Shown here piece by piece: positions 1 to 5,553 of a DNA stretch of 5,553 nt. How positions within the stretch are numbered: position 1 is the stretch's first letter; each line of letters begins with the position of its first letter. The position numbers and the translations under genes were made by a program. Below the pieces are notes generated by a model. That model was given only the letters and a program-made list of their open reading frames with translations, had not been told where the DNA came from and made no database searches. This DNA comes from Candidatus Pelagibacter sp. (GTDB lineage: Bacteria; Pseudomonadota; Alphaproteobacteria; Pelagibacterales; Pelagibacteraceae). The stretch spans positions 1 through 5,553 of the forward strand of contig JADHRH010000065.1 of assembly GCA_016777545.1 (NCBI GenBank), in the 5' to 3' direction.

Positions 1-1209
1 GGAGAAGATGGCTTTATTGAAGCTGTTGGTAAAAAAGTAAATATTAATAACATTCCTTCAAGAGAAAAAGTAATAGATTTAAATGGCAAATATATATTCC
101 CAGGTCTAGTTGATATGCGTGTCTTTGCAGGTGAACCTGGTTATGAATATAAAGAAAATTTTAGAACTCTAAGTAATGCAGCTCTTGCAGGCGGTGTTAC
201 TTCAGTTGTTACTATGCCTAATACTGATCCAATTATAGATAACGTTTCAATAGTAGATTTTTTAAAAAGACGTGGAAGAGATAAATCTAAAATAAATGTT
301 TTTCCAAGTGCTGCCCTTACTAAAAATATTGAAGGAACTAGCATGACTGAATTTGGTCTACTTCAAAGCAGAGGAATAATTGGATTTACTGATGGAGTTA
401 AAACAATTCAAAATACTAGATTAATGTCACGTATAATGAATTCAGCTAAAGACTTGGGCACACTGATCATGCAACATGCTGAAGATTATGATTTATCCAA
501 AAATGGAATGATTAATTCTGGAATTATTGCAACTAAACTTGGATTATCTGGAATACCTGCTGTTGCTGAAAGAATAATTATTGAAAGAGATTTAACGTTA
601 CTTGAAAACATTAAATGCAGATATCACATATCACAGATTTCAGCTGCTAAATCAGTAGAGATTATTGAGGAAAGAAAAAATAAAGTTAAATTTACGACAG
701 GTGTATCCATAAATAATCTTTCATTAAATGAAAATGATATAGGAGATTTTAGAACTTTTTTAAAATTATCACCGCCATTAAGAACTGAAGAAGATAGAAT
801 TGCTCTAGTACAAGGCTTAAAAGATGAAACGATCGACGTTATTGTATCTGATCACAAACCAGAAGATGAAGAGCAAAAAAGATTAACGTTTGCACAAGCA
901 TCTACAGGGGCCTCTGGAATAGAAACGCTTTTATCATTAAGTCTAGAATTATATCACAATGGCTCTGTTAAATTAGAAACTATCATTAAAGCTTTAACAT
1001 CAAACCCTGCGAAAATTTTAAAAATTGATAAGGGTAATCTTTCAGTGGGCAATGAAGCAGATTTTTGCATTGTAGATATTGACAAGCCATGGGTTGTCAA
1101 AAAAGATAAGCTTATCTCTAAATCAAAAAATACTTCTATTGAAGACAAAAAACTCCAAGGAAAAGTCACTAATACATTTGTAAAAGGTGAAGAATTATTT
1201 AAGTTATAA
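1..1209 (+). CDS. pyrC: Dihydroorotase-like protein (PyrC family, probable non-catalytic pseudo-dihydroorotase), 5' partial
   Basis: The reading frame is open from base 1, so the N-terminus lies outside the window; 402 residues are visible and the ATG at 115 is internal. Active dihydroorotases close or open the dihydroorotate ring in pyrimidine synthesis with a metal site that begins with Asp-x-His-x-His. Here that segment reads GLVDMRVFAGEPG (residues 36-47), so both histidines are replaced by Arg40 and Phe42. Other family marks remain: FTDG near 129-132, QHAED with His159, YHISQIS with His209, LKLSPPLR (254-261) and VSDHKP with Asp284. The C-terminus has the usual amidohydrolase close (NPAKIL, then GNEADFCIVD). 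From memory, many alphaproteobacterial PyrC proteins next to pyrB look like this, and non-catalytic homologues in other bacteria act as structural partners of aspartate transcarbamoylase (PyrB). The family is certain; loss of catalysis is inferred. The stop lies 2 bases before plsY. Confidence 0.93.
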   Translation, partial: GEDGFIEAVGKKVNINNIPSREKVIDLNGKYIFPGLVDMRVFAGEPGYEYKENFRTLSNAALAGGVTSVVTMPNTDPIIDNVSIVDFLKRRGRDKSKINVFPSAALTKNIEGTSMTEFGLLQSRGIIGFTDGVKTIQNTRLMSRIMNSAKDLGTLIMQHAEDYDLSKNGMINSGIIATKLGLSGIPAVAERIIIERDLTLLENIKCRYHISQISAAKSVEIIEERKNKVKFTTGVSINNLSLNENDIGDFRTFLKLSPPLRTEEDRIALVQGLKDETIDVIVSDHKPEDEEQKRLTFAQASTGASGIETLLSLSLELYHNGSVKLETIIKALTSNPAKILKIDKGNLSVGNEADFCIVDIDKPWVVKKDKLISKSKNTSIEDKKLQGKVTNTFVKGEELFKL

Positions 1210-1211
1210 TA

Positions 1212-1787
1212 ATGGAATATTTAATTGTTGCATTAAGTTCATATTTATTAGGATCAATACCCTTTGGTTTTATACTTACAAAAATATTTTTAAAAAAAGA
1301 TATTAGAGATATTGGCTCAGGAAACATTGGAGCTACAAACGCCCTTAGAACAGGTAATAAAACATTAGGCTACGCAACTTTACTACTGGATATAACAAAA
1401 GCTGTATTGCCTGTTTTATATGTAAAATTTAATTATCCTGATTATATCTTTATTGCATCATTAAGTGCATTTTTAGGTCATGTTTTTCCAATATGGCTTA
1501 AGTTTAAAGGAGGCAAAGGTGTTGCAACATATGTTGGGATATTATTTTCGATAAACATAGTTTTGGGTTTAGTATTTATTATTAGTTGGGCTGTTACATT
1601 TCTTATTTCAAAATACTCATCACTTTCATCACTAGTTGGTAGTTTAATGGTGCCAATGTATTTAATAATTTTTGAAAATTATAATTCAATATTTTTCATA
1701 ATAATGTTTGTGCTTATATTCTACACGCACAGAGAAAACGTCAAACGATTGAAAAACAAAGAAGAAACTAAGACTAAAATTTATTGA
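1212..1787 (+). CDS. plsY: Acyl-phosphate:glycerol-3-phosphate acyltransferase PlsY
   Basis: This integral membrane enzyme transfers an acyl group from acyl-phosphate (made by PlsX) to position 1 of glycerol-3-phosphate, giving lysophosphatidic acid, the first step of membrane phospholipid synthesis. The 191 residues match the usual family length. All three conserved motifs are visible: GSIPFG (14-19), GSGNIGATNALR (35-46), and GH-x-FP followed by FKGGKGVAT (89-106). A basic THRENVKRL segment (172-180) precedes a charged cytoplasmic tail. Hydrophobic stretches near 3-25, 54-72, 78-96, 104-132, 137-154 and 158-171 fit a multi-pass protein. The ATG lies 2 bases after the preceding stop and no strong Shine-Dalgarno is seen, so translation is probably coupled to the upstream gene. 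The pyrC-plsY order is common in alphaproteobacteria, which supports both calls. Confidence 0.97.
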   Translation: MEYLIVALSSYLLGSIPFGFILTKIFLKKDIRDIGSGNIGATNALRTGNKTLGYATLLLDITKAVLPVLYVKFNYPDYIFIASLSAFLGHVFPIWLKFKGGKGVATYVGILFSINIVLGLVFIISWAVTFLISKYSSLSSLVGSLMVPMYLIIFENYNSIFFIIMFVLIFYTHRENVKRLKNKEETKTKIY

Positions 1788-1788
1788 T

Positions 1789-1816
1789 TTGACTATCTAA
1801 GTCTTTTAAGTAATTT
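1789..1816 (+). promoter_or_regulatory. Weak candidate promoter in the plsY-topA gap
   Basis: The 37-base gap before topA is the largest non-coding stretch in the window. It contains TTGACT (1789-1794), a 5/6 match to the sigma-70 -35 box, then 16 bases, then TAATTT (1811-1816), only a 3/6 match to the -10 box. Initiation from it would fall at about 1823, almost at the topA ATG (1825), giving a nearly leaderless message. In DNA this AT-rich such matches arise easily by chance, so this is a suggestion only. Confidence 0.15.
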
Positions 1817-1824
1817 GTTTGGTA

Positions 1825-4416
1825 ATGAATCTTGTAGTCGTAGAAAGTCCAGCTAAAGCAAAAACTATCAACAAATATCTTGGTGATGATTATATTGTTT
1901 TAGCGAGTTATGGTCATATTAGAGACCTTCCCTCAAAAAATGGTTCTGTTGATCCAGAAAATAATTTTAAAATGGAATGGGAAGTCGATAGTTTTTCTAA
2001 AAAATATCTTAAAGAAATTACAGATGCAGCTAAGATTTCATCAAAAATCATATTAGCAACTGACCCAGACAGAGAGGGAGAAGCAATTGCTTGGCATGTT
2101 AAAGAATATTTAAATGAAAAAAAATTAATTAAAGACAAGCATATAGAAAGAGTTGTTTTTAATGAAATTACAAAAAAAGCTGTTATTCATGGAATTGAAA
2201 ACCCTCGACAAATAGAGCCATTACTTGTTGATGCCTATATGGCTAGAAGAGCCTTAGACTATTTAGTTGGCTTTAATATATCACCAATTTTATGGACAAA
2301 GTTACCAGGTTCTAAATCTGCAGGTCGTGTTCAGTCAGTTGCCTTAAAATTAATTACAGAACGAGAACATGAAATAGAGCTTTTTGATCCTGAGGAATTT
2401 TGGACTTTAAGTATTCAATTCAACGATAGTGATAAAAATTCTATATTGGCAAGTATCACTCAATTGAATGATAAAAAAATTGAAAAATTTTCTTTTAAAA
2501 ATAAAGCTGAAATTGATAAAGCAATGGAAGAGGTTAAATCTAAGAATTTCAATATAAATGACATCTCTAGCAAAGTTGTTAATAGAAACCCTTCTGGCCC
2601 TTTTACTACCTCCACATTACAGCAAGTTTCTTCCGGTAGGTTAGGATTTGGAGCGTCACGTACAATGCAAATAGCTCAAAAACTTTATCAAGGTATAGAA
2701 ATTGACGGAGAAACTATTGGTCTTATCACGTATATGCGAACAGATGGCACTAACCTATCCACGGACGCTATAGATACTTTTAGAAAATATATAAAAAATG
2801 AATTTGGTGATGAATATGTTCCAGATAACGCAGCAAGTTACTCTGGAAAAAAAGCTAAAAATGCTCAAGAGGCACATGAAGCAATTAGACCCACAGATAT
2901 AATGAGAGCACCAGATACAGTTAAAAAATACCTAAGTCCAGACCAACATAAATTATATGATTTAATTTGGAGTAGAGCCCTATCCTCTCAAATGAAACCT
3001 GCTCAATTTGATAGAAATACTATAACGATAACTTCGGATGATAATGGAACAATTTGTAAAGCTAGTGGATCTGTTATTAAATTTGATGGCTTTTTAAAGG
3101 TTATGAAGGATACTAAAAAAGATGATGATGAAGATATCCTTCCTGAAATGAACAAAGGTCCAGTTAATATAGAATCTCTATTAGATGAACAGCATTTTAC
3201 ACAGCCGCCACCAAGATACTCGGAAGCTAGTTTGGTTAAAAAATTAGAAGAACTAGGTATTGGAAGGCCCTCAACATATGCAAGTATAATATCTGTTATA
3301 TCTACTAGAGGATATGCGGAAACAATTAATAAAAGATTTCACCCAACTGATCGTGGTAAATTAATTTCTGCTTTTCTTGAAAAGCTTTTCTCTAAGTATG
3401 TTGATTATAACTTCACAGCAAGTTTAGAAAATCAACTTGATGATATTACTACCGGGAAGGAAGGATGGATAAAAGTTCTAGAGTTATTTTGGAAAGACTT
3501 TAATCAAAACGTATCTGACGTTAAAGAGAAAAGAACTAGGGAGGTTTTAGATCTATTAAACGATAGTCTAGGAAGTTTAATTTTTGAAAGAGGTGCAGAT
3601 GGAAATATTAATAGACAATGCAAGTTATGTGACAGTGGATCATTAAGTTTAAAAAATAGTTTTAGAGGTGGTGCTTTTATTGGTTGTTCAAATTATCCAG
3701 ATTGTAAATTTACCAGACCCCTGTCTAAAGCAAAAGCAGCTGCTCAATCTCAATTAGCTGAACCAAAATTTATAGGTAAACATGAAAATGGAAATGACAT
3801 GTACCTTAAAAATGGAAGGTTTGGTCCCTACTTACAGTATGAAAAAATTGAGGAAATAAAAGAAGAGATTATAATTGAAACAAAAAAGAAAAAGAAAACA
3901 AAAAAAAAGAAGATAGAAAAGGAAGATAATAATTTAAGAAATGTCTCTATTCCTAAAGGAATTACATTAGATAGCGTGGATCTTGATAGAGCTAAATTTT
4001 TATGCTCATTACCAAAAAGTTTAGGCATTAACCCTGAAAATCAGAAAGATATAATATTAAACTCAGGAAGATTTGGCCCATATTTGAAATGTGAAAACAA
4101 ATCAGCAAGAATTGAAAATGTTGAGGAGATCTTCTCAATTGGTCTTAATAGAGCAATAACTCTAATAGCGGAGGCTAAACCTGGTAGAATGTCTGCATCA
4201 ATTATAAAAGATCTAGGAGAACACCCTGAAGACAAAAAACCTGTTAGAGTAATGAAAGGACAATATGGGCCTTATATTAAATATAAATCTCTTAATGCAA
4301 CAATTCCAGAGGAAAAAGACCCTTTAGAACTTAATATGGAAGAAGCTTTAATATTAATTGAGAAAAGAAAAGAATACGATAAAAATAAAAAAGTTAAAAA
4401 AAAGAAAAAGAAATGA
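1825..4416 (+). CDS. topA: DNA topoisomerase I (type IA)
   Basis: TopA relaxes negative supercoils by cutting one strand through a 5'-phosphotyrosine link. I chose the ATG at 1825 (863 residues) because the product then opens MNLVVVESPAKAK, as the family usually does; an in-frame TTG at 1819 would add two residues. The Toprim domain has Glu7 and DPDREGE (Asp80, Asp82, Glu84) as the Mg2+ site. The catalytic tyrosine is Tyr303 in TYMRTDGTNLS, with Arg305 beside it. QEAHEAIRPT and GIGRPSTYASI are further core motifs. After the core come one four-Cys zinc ribbon (Cys599, 602, 621, 627) and three C-terminal repeats centred on GRFGPY (664-669), GRFGPY (748-753) and GQYGPY (812-817). A Lys-rich linker (687-699) separates repeats 1 and 2, and the protein ends in a Lys-rich tail (855-863). 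Many alphaproteobacteria have dprA between plsY and topA; it is absent here. The stop overlaps the next start. Confidence 0.98.
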   Translation: MNLVVVESPAKAKTINKYLGDDYIVLASYGHIRDLPSKNGSVDPENNFKMEWEVDSFSKKYLKEITDAAKISSKIILATDPDREGEAIAWHVKEYLNEKKLIKDKHIERVVFNEITKKAVIHGIENPRQIEPLLVDAYMARRALDYLVGFNISPILWTKLPGSKSAGRVQSVALKLITEREHEIELFDPEEFWTLSIQFNDSDKNSILASITQLNDKKIEKFSFKNKAEIDKAMEEVKSKNFNINDISSKVVNRNPSGPFTTSTLQQVSSGRLGFGASRTMQIAQKLYQGIEIDGETIGLITYMRTDGTNLSTDAIDTFRKYIKNEFGDEYVPDNAASYSGKKAKNAQEAHEAIRPTDIMRAPDTVKKYLSPDQHKLYDLIWSRALSSQMKPAQFDRNTITITSDDNGTICKASGSVIKFDGFLKVMKDTKKDDDEDILPEMNKGPVNIESLLDEQHFTQPPPRYSEASLVKKLEELGIGRPSTYASIISVISTRGYAETINKRFHPTDRGKLISAFLEKLFSKYVDYNFTASLENQLDDITTGKEGWIKVLELFWKDFNQNVSDVKEKRTREVLDLLNDSLGSLIFERGADGNINRQCKLCDSGSLSLKNSFRGGAFIGCSNYPDCKFTRPLSKAKAAAQSQLAEPKFIGKHENGNDMYLKNGRFGPYLQYEKIEEIKEEIIIETKKKKKTKKKKIEKEDNNLRNVSIPKGITLDSVDLDRAKFLCSLPKSLGINPENQKDIILNSGRFGPYLKCENKSARIENVEEIFSIGLNRAITLIAEAKPGRMSASIIKDLGEHPEDKKPVRVMKGQYGPYIKYKSLNATIPEEKDPLELNMEEALILIEKRKEYDKNKKVKKKKKK
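3903..3909 (+). other. A-AAA-AAG slippery heptamer in the topA linker (possible -1 frameshift or slippage site)
   Basis: A run of nine A (3900-3908) followed by G encodes part of the Lys-rich linker of TopA. In the topA frame its last seven bases read A AAA AAG, the same heptamer and phase as the E. coli dnaX frameshift site. A -1 slip here would add six residues (EDRKGR) and stop at TAA 3927-3929, giving a product of about 701 residues that lacks the last two C-terminal repeats. I see no stable stem-loop in the usual 5-9 base window downstream; a 5-bp hairpin at 3949-3962 is about 40 bases away. The heptamer and the stop are facts; use in the cell is unproven. Confidence 0.25.
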
Positions 4417-4715
4417 AAAAAATAATATTTATAACATTAATTACATCAGCACTTATGTCTAATGCTATGGCTGAAAAAATTGATTGTAATCAATTTGAAA
4501 AGGTTAGTGCCAAATACATAGAGTGTTCAGCAAAAAATCTAAAAGAAAAATCTTCAGAACTTAAATTAAAAGCAACGGTTGGAGCTGAAGAACTTAAAGA
4601 TAAAATAACTACTAATGCTAAGAGTGGAAAAAAGAAATTTGACAAATCTAGTTTAAAAGAAAAACTTGTTAAATTTAAAAACAGTAAAACATTAACTGAA
4701 TTTATGGAAAAATAA
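4413..4715 (+). CDS. Small secreted Lys-rich protein of unknown function
   Basis: I do not recognise a named family. The 100-residue product begins with a typical Sec signal peptide: MKK, a hydrophobic core (4-15), and a probable signal peptidase I site after AMA (18-20). The mature part would be about 80 residues and strongly basic: by my count 21 Lys against 13 Asp/Glu. Two cysteines, Cys25 and Cys38, lie 13 residues apart near its start and could form one disulfide in the periplasm. The rest looks helical and charged, with related segments LKEKSSELK (43-51) and LKEKLVKFK (81-89). There is no lipobox. The start ATG overlaps the topA stop as ATGA, and the sequence just before it is only A/G-rich, so translation probably depends on ribosomes finishing topA. 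It lies 2 bases before ridA. That it is a real gene is likely from the signal peptide and packing; its function is unknown. Confidence 0.82.
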   Translation: MKKIIFITLITSALMSNAMAEKIDCNQFEKVSAKYIECSAKNLKEKSSELKLKATVGAEELKDKITTNAKSGKKKFDKSSLKEKLVKFKNSKTLTEFMEK

Positions 4716-4717
4716 TC

Positions 4718-5179
4718 ATGTCATATGAAGATAAAATAAAAGAATTAAAGTTAGAGCTGCCAGAAGCAAGAGATCCAGTTGGATCATATGTTGCGTCAAA
4801 ACAAATTGGTAAAATGTTATTTATCTCAGGACAAATTTCTATCGCAGCAAATGGAGAATTGATCAAAGGTAAGATTGGTAAGGATCTAAAAACTGAAGAT
4901 GGATATGAGGCAGCTAAACGTTGTGGCCTAAATATAATATCTCAAGTTAAAAAAGCTTGTGGCAATGATCTTTCAAAAGTAAAATCTTGTATAAAACTTA
5001 CAGGGTTTGTTAATTCAACAGAAGACTTTATAGAACAACCCAAAGTAATAAATGGTGCTTCAGATTTAATAGTTTCAGTTTTTGGAGACTCTGGAATGCA
5101 CACAAGAGCTGCAGTTAGTACAAATAGTTTGCCCCTTGGTGTGTCAGTTGAAGTTGATGCTATTTTTGAATTAAATTAA
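4718..5179 (+). CDS. RidA/YjgF/YER057c/UK114 family protein (probable reactive enamine/imine deaminase)
   Basis: Family members are small, usually trimeric cytosolic proteins; the RidA type hydrolyses 2-aminoacrylate and related imines released by pyridoxal-phosphate enzymes, protecting them from damage. At 153 residues this is longer than classic RidA (about 128). Family features include KMLFISGQISI (32-42), the GYEAAKRCGLNIISQVK helix, IKLTGFVNSTEDF (92-104), and a C-terminal segment with Arg130 (HTRAAV), SLPLGVSVEV and Glu145. Arg130 and Glu145 line up by motif with the catalytic Arg and conserved Glu of RidA. The QPKVINGASDL stretch and the long form suggest a subgroup apart from archetypal RidA, whose substrates are less well known, so I give no symbol. 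GGAAAA at 4706-4711, 6 bases before the ATG, is a plausible ribosome binding site inside the upstream gene. The stop overlaps that of the convergent dehydrogenase gene. Confidence 0.92.
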   Translation: MSYEDKIKELKLELPEARDPVGSYVASKQIGKMLFISGQISIAANGELIKGKIGKDLKTEDGYEAAKRCGLNIISQVKKACGNDLSKVKSCIKLTGFVNSTEDFIEQPKVINGASDLIVSVFGDSGMHTRAAVSTNSLPLGVSVEVDAIFELN

Positions 5180-5553
5180 TTTCCAATACTAAAATATTTA
5201 ATTTTCTGATCTTTCATCTTATTAGCAGAGTAAATATTTCTCATATCAAAAATTGAGAATTTTTTATTTTTAACATCTTTTTTGAAATTAATAGTTTTAA
5301 AATCATTCCATTCTGTATGAATAATGATTAAATCTGATTTTTTAATTGCGTCTTTAATGTTGTTTGAAAAAGTAACATTATTAAATTTTTTAAAATCTGA
5401 CTTTTCACCAGTAGGATCAAAATAATTTATTTTTGCACCTTTTTTAATTAATGCAGGGATCATTATTAGACTTGAAGAATCTCTCATATCATCTGTATTG
5501 GCTTTAAATGTTACCCCTAAGAAACAAATATTTTTATTTTTTATTTTATTTTT
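5176..5553 (-). CDS. ugd: UDP-glucose 6-dehydrogenase, C-terminal part (5' partial)
   Basis: The frame is open to the right edge, so only the last 125 residues are visible; the ATG at 5487 is internal. The enzyme oxidises UDP-glucose to UDP-glucuronate with two NAD+, supplying precursors for surface polysaccharides. What is seen is the UDP-binding C-terminal domain. It begins ICFLGVTFKANTDDMRDSSS (visible residues 9-28), which holds the family's FK-x-NTDD-x-R signature. It continues with IPALIKKGAKINYFDP, then IIIHTEWNDFK, FDMRNIY and a final YFSIGN, all matching bacterial UDP-glucose dehydrogenases. GDP-mannose dehydrogenase is a related alternative, but TEW and the ending favour UDP-glucose. 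It is read towards the plus-strand operon and shares the TTAA at 5176-5179 with the ridA stop, so it belongs to a separate transcription unit entering from the right. Confidence 0.92.
   Translation of the reverse strand, partial: KNKIKNKNICFLGVTFKANTDDMRDSSSLIMIPALIKKGAKINYFDPTGEKSDFKKFNNVTFSNNIKDAIKKSDLIIIHTEWNDFKTINFKKDVKNKKFSIFDMRNIYSANKMKDQKIKYFSIGN

Noticed and set aside
954..1169. Minus-strand open frame opposite the dihydroorotase-like gene
   Set aside because: It is a shadow of a well-supported coding frame with no recognisable protein features. The same applies to minus-strand frames at 141-344, 1914-2138, 3828-4028 and 4041-4235.
115..1209. ATG at 115 as the true start of the dihydroorotase-like gene
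   Set aside because: The frame is open upstream to base 1 and encodes the expected N-terminal family sequence (VIDLNGKYIFPGLVD), so this Met is internal.
3949..3962. ATTCC-TAAA-GGAAT hairpin downstream of the topA slippery site
   Set aside because: It has only 5 bp and lies about 40 bases after the heptamer, too far and too weak for a standard frameshift stimulator.
4121..4138. Near-palindrome TTGAGGAGATCTTCTCAA that could fold as a 7-bp hairpin with a GATC loop
   Set aside because: It lies inside topA, encodes ordinary C-terminal repeat sequence, and is not followed by a T-run, so it is not a terminator; probably chance.
5419..5433. AT-only inverted repeat AAAATAATTTATTTT followed further on by T-runs, considered as a plus-strand terminator
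   Set aside because: The stem contains only A-T pairs and lies within the dehydrogenase coding sequence; such repeats are common in DNA of this composition. AAAATATTTAATTTT at 5191-5205 was rejected for the same reason.

Overview
This is a very AT-rich, tightly packed bacterial window. Genes are separated by 0-40 bases or overlap, and Lys, Asn and Ile codons are mostly A/T-ended. Protein motifs and gene order (pyrC-like, then plsY, then topA) point to an alphaproteobacterium. The base composition and compactness fit a streamlined SAR11/Pelagibacter-like marine lineage. That assignment is inferred from gene content and style, since no rRNA or other marker is present.

Layout: positions 1-5179 carry five genes on the plus strand that look like one transcription unit. 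They are the 3' part of a dihydroorotase-like gene (pyrC-type, cut by the left edge), plsY (phospholipid synthesis), topA (DNA topoisomerase I), a small gene for a secreted Lys-rich protein, and a RidA/YjgF-family gene. The junctions are 2 bases (pyrC/plsY), 37 bases (plsY/topA, the only real intergenic gap), a 4-base ATGA overlap (topA/small gene) and 2 bases (small gene/ridA). From 5176 to the right edge, the minus strand carries the C-terminal part of a UDP-glucose 6-dehydrogenase. Its stop codon overlaps that of ridA in a shared TTAA. No stretch over 300 bases lacks a gene, and I saw no tRNA, rRNA, CRISPR array, insertion sequence or convincing terminator.

How the genes fit together: the plus-strand genes are housekeeping functions with no common pathway. 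They cover pyrimidine synthesis (probably a structural, non-catalytic partner of PyrB), the first acylation of glycerol-3-phosphate, relaxation of negative supercoils, and detoxification of reactive enamine/imine metabolites. The dehydrogenase makes UDP-glucuronate for surface polysaccharide and probably belongs to a separate unit read towards this operon.

I see no clear new multi-gene system. The points most worth a second look are the dihydroorotase homologue without its HxH metal motif, a dnaX-type A-AAA-AAG slippery heptamer in the Lys-rich linker of topA followed by a -1-frame stop, the uncharacterised secreted protein translationally coupled to topA, and the zero-gap convergent gene ends.
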